Shown here piece after piece: positions 7,458 to 15,454 of a DNA stretch of 35,806 nucleotides. The notes beneath the pieces were generated by a model. It was not told the DNA's origin. It saw nothing but the letters and a program-made list of their open reading frames with translations, and ran no database searches. Source of the stretch: an uncultured Blautia sp. (GTDB taxonomy: Bacteria; Bacillota; Clostridia; Lachnospirales; Lachnospiraceae); contig NZ_CAKROJ010000019.1 in assembly GCF_934372025.1 (NCBI RefSeq), forward strand, positions 1-35,806. The letters run 5' to 3'. Made by a program: the position numbers and the translations under genes. Positions within the stretch are counted from its first letter, which is position 1, and each line of letters starts with the position of its first letter.

Positions 7458-8327
7458 CTATACAGTTACTTTCTTTGAGCAGGCAATCGCCAGGGCACCA
7501 TGTCCGATATGGCATGCAACACTCAGTGAAAGAGGATCCATCTGGATGTCCATTCCCGGGAATACTGCCTCAACTTCTTTCCTGAATTCTTCTGCTTCTT
7601 CCCTGTTTCCTGCGTATGCCATCTGAAGACACATTTCACTAGCTTCTGCATATGCCTTAAAGCGTGTATTCCAGTCTTCCTGTATTGCTTTCAGCATAAC
7701 TCGCTTCGCCTGTTTCTTACCACGTACCTTGGAATAAGCATCAAGCTTTTCTCCCTGGATCTGAAGAACCGGTTTCAGATTCAGAACCGTTCCTATAGCG
7801 GCGGCAGCCGGAGTAATACGACCACCTTTTTTCAGGTATTTCAAAGTCTCAAGCGTAATATAAATACTGGATTCCAGCTTTTCTTCTTCCAGTTTCGCTT
7901 TAATCTCTGCAGCACTCTTTCCTGCATTTTTTAATGTAATTGCATCAAGTACAGACTGACGCTGTGTAACAGAAATTCTCTGATTATTTACTACCTGCAC
8001 TCTGCCCTCAAAATCTCTGGCAAGCATTGTCGCTGTATCACAGGAGGCACTGAGGCCACTGGACATTGGAATGTGGACCACCTCATCATATTCTTCCAGC
8101 AGATTTTTCCATAATCCACAAACCTCACCCGGACTTGGCTGAGATGTGGAAATCGGCTCGTCATTTTTCAGACGTTCATAAAATTCTTCCTGAGAAAGTG
8201 TAATTCCCTCCAGATACATTATTTCGTTAATATAAAAAGGCATTGGCAGAACAGAAATCCCCAGTTTTCTTCCTTCCTCCTGCGTGATGCCACTATTGCT
8301 GTCTGTTACAATCGCAATTTTTCCCAT
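7458..8327 (-). CDS. DegV-family fatty-acid-binding protein
   Basis: A 289-residue DegV/FakB-like protein. The N-terminus KIAIVTDSNSGIT is the typical DegV opening, and the STSQPSPGEV segment provides the conserved Ser/Thr that contact the fatty-acid carboxylate. The central YLKKGGRITPAAAAIGTVLNLKPVL is also characteristic. In Firmicutes, FakB proteins present fatty acids to the kinase FakA for incorporation into phospholipid; no fakA is in this window, so whether this is a true FakB is open. Start ATG 8327 has GGAG 11 bases upstream. It is the first gene of a likely two-gene unit with argS. Confidence 0.93.
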   Translation of the reverse strand: MGKIAIVTDSNSGITQEEGRKLGISVLPMPFYINEIMYLEGITLSQEEFYERLKNDEPISTSQPSPGEVCGLWKNLLEEYDEVVHIPMSSGLSASCDTATMLARDFEGRVQVVNNQRISVTQRQSVLDAITLKNAGKSAAEIKAKLEEEKLESSIYITLETLKYLKKGGRITPAAAAIGTVLNLKPVLQIQGEKLDAYSKVRGKKQAKRVMLKAIQEDWNTRFKAYAEASEMCLQMAYAGNREEAEEFRKEVEAVFPGMDIQMDPLSLSVACHIGHGALAIACSKKVTV

Positions 8328-8388
8328 ACTGCATGCATCTCCTCATGTATTTTGGTCTATATGTCAATATCTGAATCATTGCATATTG

Positions 8389-8394
8389 ATTATA
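8389..8394 (-). promoter_or_regulatory. Possible -10 box for degV-argS
   Basis: Minus-strand TATAAT about 60 bases upstream of the degV start, located after the terminator of the preceding export operon. No convincing -35 at 16-18 bases, so this is tentative. Confidence 0.35.
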
Positions 8395-8451
8395 GTTTAG
8401 CACATTTTTTATTGTATCTCAATTAAAAATATAAAAATGACCCGTGCAACA

Positions 8452-8479
8452 TAAAAAAAAGAGATCAAATATTATCTCA
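8452..8479 (-). terminator. Terminator of the two-adaptor export operon
   Basis: Minus-strand GAGAT, 8-base loop, ATCTC followed by eight T. An outer AAGAGAT copy can also pair with ATCTCTT. It begins about 40 bases after the permease stop at 8521. Confidence 0.7.
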
Positions 8480-8520
8480 AACTGAAATAAAATTCAATCT
8501 CTTTCTTCTCTCAGACTCTT

Positions 8521-9777
8521 TTATTCACTTCTTAATGCATCAATTGGATTCAGGTCTGCCGCCTTAACTGATGGAAGTAATCCAAAGATCACACCGATCA
8601 GTGTAGAAAACAGTACGGAACCAATGATTGCAGGAATGCTGATCGCGGTAGGTGCTCCTGACAACTGCGAAACCACCTTGGACAACGCAATTCCCACGAT
8701 CACACCGATCACACCTCCAATGCTCGTCAGCATGGATGCCTCAGTCAGAAACTGATGCAGTATTACTTTTTTCCTTGCGCCGATTGCTTTTTTCAGTCCG
8801 ATCTCTCTGGTTCTTTCTGTAACAGATACCAGCATGATGTTCATAACACCGATGCCTCCTACCAGCAACGAGATGCTTGCGATCCAGATCAGCTGCGTAT
8901 TTGTACTCTCGCTGAGTTTCTGAAGATTCTTGACCTTCTGCATAACATCATCAGCTTTATATTTATATTTGGATGTATTGGTATTGATTCCCTGATTCAG
9001 AATCTCTGCCACTGCATTTCCTGCTGAACTCATCGTGTCTGTAGAATCAGCCTTGATCACTACATTCTCCGGTTCATCGAATTTGAATGCCATTGGCCAG
9101 CAGCGGTTCGGAATCATCACACAACCCATGATCGTCTGATAATACTCATAATATTCATCAATACTGTTGATATTCGGCTGATAATCATCCTTCTGCTGAA
9201 TAACACCGACAACTGTAAACGGTTCTGAACCAATCTCAATTGTTTTACCTACCGGATCTTCTCCTGCAAAAAGATTATCTGCCGCATTGCTGTCAACCAG
9301 AACAACTTTTCGCATTTCATCGTAATCCTTCTGAATAAAACCACGTCCGGTTCTGACCATATATCCACATGTATCCATATAATTCATATCAATGCCATAG
9401 ATGCTTCCACCCTGAAAGCTGGTATTTTGATAATATACACTGCTGGAATATGTCCTGCTGTAAAAAAAAGTTGCATTCTTTACATGTTCCAGATTCATGA
9501 CATCTTCTTTTTGCTGATCTGTAATAAGTGGAGGTTCTGTTCCGTCCGTCATTCCATATTCCGGATCATAAGCACTGTCACCATAATTCAGATTTACGGA
9601 AACTGTATTATTTCCGGCTCCAATCAGATCCTCTTTAATCTGTTCACTCGTTCCTTTAATTGTAGAAACGATTGCTATAATCGAAGCAATACCTATAATG
9701 ATACCCAACATAGTCAGAAAAGATCGCATTTTATGAGACCAGATCCCCTGAATGGATATCCTCATATTTTCAATCAT
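8521..9777 (-). CDS. MacB-type ABC transporter permease (FtsX family)
   Basis: A 418-residue permease with the MacB/YknZ layout: one N-terminal membrane helix after MRISIQGIWSHKMRSFLTMLG, a large extracellular MacB_PCD domain (about 45-285), then three membrane helices with the signature GGIGVMNIMLVSVTERTREI, ending in ADLNPIDALRSE. These transporters work by mechanotransmission, coupling ATP hydrolysis inside to movement of adaptors outside, to export peptides, toxins or antibiotics. It is the last gene of a four-gene operon: adaptor, ATPase, adaptor, permease. The gap from the preceding adaptor gene is 14 bases. In Bacillus the comparable YknWXYZ set protects against the SDP toxin; the substrate here is unknown. 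Confidence 0.95.
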   Translation of the reverse strand: MIENMRISIQGIWSHKMRSFLTMLGIIIGIASIIAIVSTIKGTSEQIKEDLIGAGNNTVSVNLNYGDSAYDPEYGMTDGTEPPLITDQQKEDVMNLEHVKNATFFYSRTYSSSVYYQNTSFQGGSIYGIDMNYMDTCGYMVRTGRGFIQKDYDEMRKVVLVDSNAADNLFAGEDPVGKTIEIGSEPFTVVGVIQQKDDYQPNINSIDEYYEYYQTIMGCVMIPNRCWPMAFKFDEPENVVIKADSTDTMSSAGNAVAEILNQGINTNTSKYKYKADDVMQKVKNLQKLSESTNTQLIWIASISLLVGGIGVMNIMLVSVTERTREIGLKKAIGARKKVILHQFLTEASMLTSIGGVIGVIVGIALSKVVSQLSGAPTAISIPAIIGSVLFSTLIGVIFGLLPSVKAADLNPIDALRSE

Positions 9778-9791
9778 AAAATACCACCTTT

Positions 9792-11792
9792 CTAGTATCC
9801 GTAGAACTCACTGGAAGAAACTTCTTGTGTCTTTGCGCCTTCTTTCACCGTATCACCATATGGGAAAGCGATCTTATCATCTCTTGTGATCCCACCTGTT
9901 ATCAATACACTATAGCCACCATTTACATTTCCGCCAACCTTGAGTACCTGTTTTTTCAGCACACCATTGTCATCTTTATATACATAGCTGACTCCGTTCT
10001 CTGATCGTACAAAAGCTTTGTCCAGCACAATCCCCTTGGTTTCTGTACTGTTTGTAAGAGAAATAGTAAGCCAGTCTTCATCAGAAACTTTTACGGTTTT
10101 ATCCGGAATTGTTGCAATGTACGTATAATAGGACACATTTGGATTTCCATTTCCCCAGTAACTGTCACCGGATACCGGATATTCCGAAACATCTACAACC
10201 TCGGCATCGAAAGATGCATTCTGCGTAGAACAGTTCAGAACAGTCCCCTCTTTTATCTGATCCAGCATCAGTTCGCTGACCTGTCCTTTTACATAATAAC
10301 CCTCTTTACTTTTGATTGTCATAAAGTAATTTCCGTCAGAGGTTCCAGTCACCGGATCACCAACCGTTGCAACTGTTCCTTCCAGCTTGCTGTATATTAC
10401 TTCTTTTTTAACTTTTTTCTCCAGCTTACTGATATTCAGTTTGCTCTCTCTGATATCCAGCTTCAGACTCGCAATTTTGTTCTGCTGTGTTTTGATGGCA
10501 TCCTCTCGTGATATCGAAGACGAATCATCCCCACCGGCATCTCCTCCGCCACCATCATCCGGCGGTGTCTCTGGTTCATAATGAGATGCTCCATCCAGAG
10601 AAAACTCAACTTCTGAAGTATCCGGTACTACATCCTCAAGCAAACTTCCATCTACGAGATAATATCCACTGCAGGATTCTTTACGGTCAAGCATATTTGA
10701 AATCGTGTCATTTTCATGGAACTCAAGAAGATACCAGTATCCATCTACACCCTCTTCTTTTGTTCCATCCGGCTCATACCCTGCCATTTTATTCAGGAAG
10801 GAACCTTTGACAGTCACATAGCCTTTGGCAGAGCTGCAGAGGAAAACAAATGGATCATCCTCTGTTCCTGTACCTGCATATGGCTCTGTTTCTCTTTCCA
10901 GAACCTGATAAAACATAGGATTTCCGTCCGTCAGATCTTTGTTTTGTTCATTCTCTTCATCTCCGGTGTCGTCTTCATCCTGCTGATTGTTATCGTCATC
11001 ACCAGACTCAAAATTATTATTCTGATCATCATCTGACGGTTCTTCCTCAACAATCACTGAATCCGTATCTTCTGTACCGGAATCCGTAAAATCGACCGAT
11101 ACATCTGAATTGTCCTCTGTATTATTCTCAGTACTATTCTCTGAAGGATTCTGATTTTCATCTGTACTTCCGTCTGTCTTCTCTTCCGTTTCCTGATTCT
11201 GTGTAGTGGCTTCTGCACCCACTTCTTCTGCTTCTGCCTCAACAGTCTCCAGTGCTGTCGCTAAAACAGGATTTATGGCAGCCGCAAGATATCTTCCATT
11301 CATACTGGTTCCTGAAGAAGCCACCTCATTATCCATGCCGCTTTCTGTATCTGTATCACTTCCGGTATCATCAGGCACCTCTCCGTCACTCTCTTCAATC
11401 TTTCCGCCATTCTTAAGACTGTTCAGACGATTCACTGCCTTATTCAGTTGCTGCTCCTGCTGCTGTTGTTTCAGCTTTGCAATGTTCAGTTCCATCTGCA
11501 CAAGCGTCATATCAAAAGACATTAACTTATCGCCCTTTTTTACTGCATCACCGCTGGAAACGTAAACATCCTTGATAATCATATCTTTGTCAACACTTAC
11601 ATTTTGCACAGCACTGGTCACGATATTTCCCTCCAGGTTCGTATCGTCCATATAATACTGGCCTGCCAGACTGTCAACACTGACTACCGATACCGTCTTC
11701 TGATGAGATTTTTTGTAATAAACTGCACCGCCTGCTGAACCACCTGCAATAAGAGCTGCGATCAGAATACCTATGATGATTTTTTTCTTCAT
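9792..11792 (-). CDS. HlyD/MacA-like membrane-fusion protein with large inserted tip region
   Basis: A 666-residue periplasmic-adaptor-type protein anchored by an N-terminal helix (about 5-25). A split lipoyl-like half (VSVDKDMIIKDVYVSSGDAVKKGDKLM, 66-91) leads into coiled-coil helix 1 (about 95-129). The returning helix (about 429-465) and second lipoyl half (IYSKLEGTVATVGDPV) follow, then beta-barrel and membrane-proximal domains (490-650). Normal family members are about 350-450 residues. Here about 300 residues are inserted between the two helices: an Asp/Glu/Asn/Thr-rich low-complexity stretch (131-290), a compact module (291-390, with Cys319 and Cys374) and an acidic Gly linker (391-428). 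It lies 3 bases after the ATPase stop with GAGGTG as SD. It is the second adaptor of the operon. Confidence 0.9.
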   Translation of the reverse strand: MKKKIIIGILIAALIAGGSAGGAVYYKKSHQKTVSVVSVDSLAGQYYMDDTNLEGNIVTSAVQNVSVDKDMIIKDVYVSSGDAVKKGDKLMSFDMTLVQMELNIAKLKQQQQEQQLNKAVNRLNSLKNGGKIEESDGEVPDDTGSDTDTESGMDNEVASSGTSMNGRYLAAAINPVLATALETVEAEAEEVGAEATTQNQETEEKTDGSTDENQNPSENSTENNTEDNSDVSVDFTDSGTEDTDSVIVEEEPSDDDQNNNFESGDDDNNQQDEDDTGDEENEQNKDLTDGNPMFYQVLERETEPYAGTGTEDDPFVFLCSSAKGYVTVKGSFLNKMAGYEPDGTKEEGVDGYWYLLEFHENDTISNMLDRKESCSGYYLVDGSLLEDVVPDTSEVEFSLDGASHYEPETPPDDGGGGDAGGDDSSSISREDAIKTQQNKIASLKLDIRESKLNISKLEKKVKKEVIYSKLEGTVATVGDPVTGTSDGNYFMTIKSKEGYYVKGQVSELMLDQIKEGTVLNCSTQNASFDAEVVDVSEYPVSGDSYWGNGNPNVSYYTYIATIPDKTVKVSDEDWLTISLTNSTETKGIVLDKAFVRSENGVSYVYKDDNGVLKKQVLKVGGNVNGGYSVLITGGITRDDKIAFPYGDTVKEGAKTQEVSSSEFYGY

Positions 11793-11795
11793 TCG

Positions 11796-12473
11796 CTATT
11801 TCACCTCTTTTTCCTTCAGTTCACCATCACGGATCATTACAACACGTTTCGCATGTGCTGCTATATCCGGATCATGGGTGATCATCAGAACCGTTACCCC
11901 CTCATCATTCAGTTTCTGAAAAAGTTCCATGACCTGAGCTCCTGACTTACTGTCGAGTGCTCCTGTTGGCTCATCTGCCAGAAGAAGTTTCGGATTATTC
12001 ACAATTGCCCTTGCAATTGCGACTCTCTGCATCTGACCTCCGGAAAGCTGATTTGGCTGAAAATCCACACGGTCAGCAAGCCCGACTCTTTCCAGTGCTT
12101 TCAGGGCACGCTCACGTCTCTCTTTCTTAGGAACTTTTGCATAATTCAATGGCAGTTCTACATTTGCAAGTGCAGACTGTCTTGGGAGAAGATGAAAACT
12201 CTGAAAAACGAAACCAATTTTGTTAAGACGGATATCGGACATATCATTTTCAGAACAGTTAAGAATATCCTGTCCGTCCAGAAGGAAACGTCCTTCTGTC
12301 GGTTTATCCAGACACCCAATAATATTCATAAGTGTGGTCTTGCCGGATCCGGAAGGTCCCATGATTGCAACATATTCTCCCTCTTCCATAGAGAAATTGA
12401 CATCTTTCAATACCGGAACGCTCATTTTTCCCTGCTGATAGTTCTTGTAGATTCCTGTTAACTCTAAGATCAT
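11796..12473 (-). CDS. MacB/LolD-type ABC transporter ATP-binding protein
   Basis: A 225-residue ATPase: Walker A GPSGSGKTT, Q-loop VFQSFHLLPR, signature LSGGQMQRVAIARAI, Walker B LLLADEPTGALD, and H-loop ITHDPDIAAHA. The sequence places it in the MacB/LolD/YknY/SalX group, which works with FtsX-type permeases such as the one encoded two genes downstream. Its start overlaps the end of the upstream adaptor gene by 4 bases (ATGA), showing translational coupling. It energises export from the cytoplasmic face. Normal length, no missing residue. Confidence 0.96.
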   Translation of the reverse strand: MILELTGIYKNYQQGKMSVPVLKDVNFSMEEGEYVAIMGPSGSGKTTLMNIIGCLDKPTEGRFLLDGQDILNCSENDMSDIRLNKIGFVFQSFHLLPRQSALANVELPLNYAKVPKKERRERALKALERVGLADRVDFQPNQLSGGQMQRVAIARAIVNNPKLLLADEPTGALDSKSGAQVMELFQKLNDEGVTVLMITHDPDIAAHAKRVVMIRDGELKEKEVK

Positions 12474-13957
12474 TGTGCTTCCTCCGTATCTCCCTCCATC
12501 GGCACCAGATTTTCATCTTCCATAATACTGTCATCTATTGCTTCCGGATCATCAATAACAGTTCCATCATCACTCATTTCATATTCACTTACGCCATCAA
12601 GTTCTGAATCATCATAAGATGTATCATCGTCAAAGCTGCTGTCATCATAGGATGCATCATCATCAACGCTGCCGTCATCCAGAGGCTCCATATCTACATT
12701 ATTCGTATCCATGGCTTCATCGATATTTGTTGTTGTCGCCATTCCCTCTGTCAGAACTTCTGACGGATATGCAATACAGTCGTCTTTCGTAAGTCCATCT
12801 GCGATCTCATATTCTCCCAGATCTTCATCATACTGTCCCAGAATCACACTGCGTTTTTCCAGCTTATTATCCTTATCAGCAGCCCAAACATACGGACTGT
12901 CAGTCTCCGCATCCATAATATAAACTTCGCTGATCCAGACACCTGCTTTCTGGCTGTCCTGACCTTCATCCAGTTCAATATAAACATGCTGACCAAGCAT
13001 CAGGCCTTCTGACGATTCCAGATTTACATAAAACGGATATGTACTGGTATTTGTCTGCGAATCACTGCTGTCAGTCATTCCAAAATAACTGTTGCTGCTG
13101 TTGCTGGTAGTTGCACTGTCTTTGTCGATCGTTCCCATGGTTCCTTTCCATGTCTTATTACTGTCTACACGTGATCGGATAATCACCGGTTCACCTTCAA
13201 CAATACTGTTTATATTCAGCTCGTTGATCGTTCCCTTGATCCGGTATGCTCCTGTACTCAGGATTGTAATGAAAGCATTATTACTGTCACTCCCACTGCT
13301 GCTGTCTGAATAAGTATCATCCACGCTGTCATCCATACTGCTGTCTGTACTGTCATCTGTAGTAATCTTTGATGTATCGATCTTCTGAATGACACCATCG
13401 ATGGAACTTCTGACTTCCGTATTTCCGGTAGCACTCTGAAGCTTGTCAATTTCAGCCTGTTTGCTTTTCTGACTGTATTCGTTTTTCTTGAGGTTCATTT
13501 TATTTGTTTCAATTTCAATTGTATAAGAGAGCTGATTATCCTGATTTGCTTTTTTCTTCTCTTTTTCCAGTGTCGCAATCTGTTCATTCAGACTGCTTGC
13601 TTCGTTCTTGAGACGATCCAGTTCCAGCTGCGCTTCTTCCAGATTTTCCTGAATACTGCTCAGATCATATTCAAAAAGAAGCTGCCCCTTTTTAACCTGG
13701 TCTCCTGTTTTGACCTCGACCTTCTTGACATTTCTTCCACTTTCGAGCCCTACGGAAACTGTTTCCTGTGGTTCCACAACACCGGCATAACGATTTGATA
13801 CTCCAGTCGTCTGTCCGGTAAGGTCGCTGATCTTAGTTACATATACAGCATCTCCGCTCGTTTCCTGCTGTCCAAATACTCCCATTTTCCAGCAGGCCCC
13901 TGCGGCACCGCCTCCAATTATCAATATCCCTAGAAGGATTAAAATACGCTTTTTCAT
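12470..13957 (-). CDS. HlyD-family efflux adaptor (first of two in the operon)
   Basis: A 495-residue membrane-fusion protein. Membrane helix at about 5-23; lipoyl half with VGLESGRNVKKVEVKTGDQVKKGQLL (69-94); a coiled-coil hairpin of about 100-178; second lipoyl half EVRSSIDGVIQKI (181-193); beta-barrel domains to about 405. Two additions are unusual: a Ser/Asp-rich loop (about 200-226) in the lipoyl/barrel junction and an 85-residue acidic tail (411-495) with repeated DDxSYDD-like units. Start ATG 13957 has AGGAGG 12 bases upstream. It heads the operon adaptor-ATPase-adaptor-permease. The tail could bind Ca2+ or cationic peptides or interact with the wall; nothing in the sequence settles this. 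Confidence 0.92.
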   Translation of the reverse strand: MKKRILILLGILIIGGGAAGACWKMGVFGQQETSGDAVYVTKISDLTGQTTGVSNRYAGVVEPQETVSVGLESGRNVKKVEVKTGDQVKKGQLLFEYDLSSIQENLEEAQLELDRLKNEASSLNEQIATLEKEKKKANQDNQLSYTIEIETNKMNLKKNEYSQKSKQAEIDKLQSATGNTEVRSSIDGVIQKIDTSKITTDDSTDSSMDDSVDDTYSDSSSGSDSNNAFITILSTGAYRIKGTINELNINSIVEGEPVIIRSRVDSNKTWKGTMGTIDKDSATTSNSSNSYFGMTDSSDSQTNTSTYPFYVNLESSEGLMLGQHVYIELDEGQDSQKAGVWISEVYIMDAETDSPYVWAADKDNKLEKRSVILGQYDEDLGEYEIADGLTKDDCIAYPSEVLTEGMATTTNIDEAMDTNNVDMEPLDDGSVDDDASYDDSSFDDDTSYDDSELDGVSEYEMSDDGTVIDDPEAIDDSIMEDENLVPMEGDTEEAQ

Positions 13958-14080
13958 AAATTTGTGTTTCCTCCTGTCAGTTCAGACATTCCCATATACT
14001 GTCTCTTCCTTTAACAGTAACCATATCTGACTTTTATGGTACACTATTCAGCTGTCTGCTTTGTAAAAGCTACTTTTTTA

Positions 14081-14098
14081 GTTACTGTGAGCAGTAAC
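14081..14098. promoter_or_regulatory. Inverted repeat (operator candidate) in export-operon leader
   Basis: Perfect GTTACTG-TGAG-CAGTAAC. A further CAGTAAC half site lies at 14015-14021. It sits roughly 10-27 bases downstream of the predicted start of the export transcript, a usual repressor position. The regulator gene is not evident in the window. Confidence 0.5.
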
Positions 14099-14114
14099 AC
14101 TTTTTAACTTTTAT

Positions 14115-14123
14115 ATCATAACA
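14115..14123 (-). promoter_or_regulatory. Extended -10 promoter candidate for the export operon
   Basis: Minus-strand TGTTATGAT, a TG-N-TATGAT extended -10 without a clear -35, about 155 bases before the first adaptor start. This would leave a leader carrying the CAGTAAC repeats. Confidence 0.45.
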
Positions 14124-14217
14124 GATTACTTCTGAAATTAAAAGAGTTGTACAGAATCCGCTGGCTTTTCACAGTATTTTCATAAATATTAAGCACAACC
14201 GTACAGAATACCGTTTT

Positions 14218-14246
14218 TTGACATTTTTTCGCTAATCTGATAAAAT
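14218..14246 (+). promoter_or_regulatory. Sigma-A promoter of the lipoprotein gene
   Basis: TTGACA (14218-14223), 17-base spacer, TAAAAT (14241-14246), with a TG one base before the -10. It lies about 33 bases before the ATG. Confidence 0.82.
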
Positions 14247-14278
14247 ATAAGGGATTATTTTTGAAAGGAAAGATACTT

Positions 14279-15397
14279 ATGAAGATCGCCAAGGCTCTGC
14301 TTCCTGTTCTTCTGATTCTTCTGGCAGTCACATGCCTGACCGCCTGTTCCCACGTAGATAAAACAGATGTACAGGCAGTTATCACAAATGAACTGGATCT
14401 ACTGAAAAATCTGGATACTGATGCAGCCCGGAAGTATGTATCCTACAAGGAACTTTTCCCCGACGCAACCGAAGAAGTCAAACTTTCACCAGAAGTAAAA
14501 GAAGTTTTTTCTCTCTTCTTTCAGAATTTCGATTATAAAATTCTGAATATTGACGTCGACAATGACACCAACGAGGCTACTGCAACTCTTCGTTTATCCA
14601 CCATTGATGCATATTCTCTTGCTGAAGATTACAATAAAGCATCTCTGCAAAATGCAATTATCAACGCTGCTGCCAGCGACAACGCAACCACAGAAGAAAC
14701 TACTGATTCTATGGAAGAACGCTATCTGCTGCTGGATAAACTATTAAAAGAGAATACTTACGATACAGTAGATCGTGAATGCTCAGTGAAGCTTCATAAC
14801 ACAGGCAGAGACAAGGAAGAATGGGAAATCATCCGTTCACATTCTCTCGAAAATGATCTTGTCGGCGGTCTCATGACTTATCTGTCTGATAATGATCTTC
14901 TCTCTCCTGAGGAAACATTAACAATCTATTTAACCACACTTAAGACAATGGATACTAAGCAGCTTGGAAATTATCTCGGCATCGAAAGTCTGTTCAGTTC
15001 TTCTGATACAGATAAGAATTCTATCGCGACTGCTCTGGTAGAACAGTTCCATCAGAATTTTGATTTTGAAATTACCGGCTGTAATGAAGAAAGCTATACT
15101 GCCTCCATCCAGACAGAAATTACCACCTTTGACAGTAATGCAATCCTCACTGCATATCAGGCCGAGCAGGAAACTTATCTGAATTCTGCAGATGCTGTTA
15201 TTGATGGTTCAACCAAACGTTATGAAAAATCTCTTCAGCTTCTTCTGACAAATATCAAATCCAATACTGCAACCCGAAAAACTTCTGCCGTTTTCCATCT
15301 TACTAATGATGGTGTTTCCTGGAAGCTTCAGGACAGTAATACATCTATCGGAAATGCGATTTTTGGAACTCTGAGCAGTTCGCCGGTATCTGAATAA
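14279..15397 (+). CDS. Lipoprotein of unknown function with tandem internal duplication
   Basis: The only plus-strand gene. A 372-residue lipoprotein: basic n-region MKIAK, hydrophobic core, and lipobox LTAC with lipidated Cys23. I start at ATG 14279, which has GAAAGGAAAG upstream; the frame extends to a TTG at 14261 that would overlap this SD. Two copies of one domain are visible: about residues 27-185 and 208-355. They match in order at a helical start, QNFDYKI against QNFDFEI, a beta strand (ATATLRLSTIDAYSLAEDY against TASIQTEITTFDSNAILTAY) and a C-terminal W (EEWEII against VSWKLQ). This resembles DUF5105-like lipoproteins of Clostridia, but I cannot confirm the family. Own promoter and terminator make it a single-gene unit. 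Confidence 0.88.
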   Translation: MKIAKALLPVLLILLAVTCLTACSHVDKTDVQAVITNELDLLKNLDTDAARKYVSYKELFPDATEEVKLSPEVKEVFSLFFQNFDYKILNIDVDNDTNEATATLRLSTIDAYSLAEDYNKASLQNAIINAAASDNATTEETTDSMEERYLLLDKLLKENTYDTVDRECSVKLHNTGRDKEEWEIIRSHSLENDLVGGLMTYLSDNDLLSPEETLTIYLTTLKTMDTKQLGNYLGIESLFSSSDTDKNSIATALVEQFHQNFDFEITGCNEESYTASIQTEITTFDSNAILTAYQAEQETYLNSADAVIDGSTKRYEKSLQLLLTNIKSNTATRKTSAVFHLTNDGVSWKLQDSNTSIGNAIFGTLSSSPVSE

Positions 15398-15412
15398 CCT
15401 ATATTAATGCAA

Positions 15413-15448
15413 TAAAAAACTGCTGCCACAATGGACAGCAGTTTTTTA
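15413..15448. terminator. Bidirectional terminator between lipoprotein gene and aspS
   Basis: Stem ACTGCTG (15419-15425) with CAGCAGT (15436-15442), flanked by an A-run on the left and a T-run on the right. It can end both the plus-strand lipoprotein transcript and the minus-strand aspS operon converging here. Confidence 0.9.
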
Positions 15449-15454
15449 TTTAAT

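Larger units (their letters stand above)
13958..14278. other. Divergent intergenic region between export operon and lipoprotein gene
   Basis: This 321-base AT-rich region holds back-to-back promoters: a consensus plus-strand promoter for the lipoprotein gene and an extended -10 for the minus-strand export operon, plus a CAGTAAC-type inverted repeat within the export leader. I see no additional open frame with an SD and no riboswitch-like structure. Confidence 0.7.

Noticed and set aside
8521..13957. Calling the exporter a macrolide efflux pump (MacAB)
   Set aside because: Family similarity alone does not give the substrate, and there is no outer-membrane channel partner in a Gram-positive cell.
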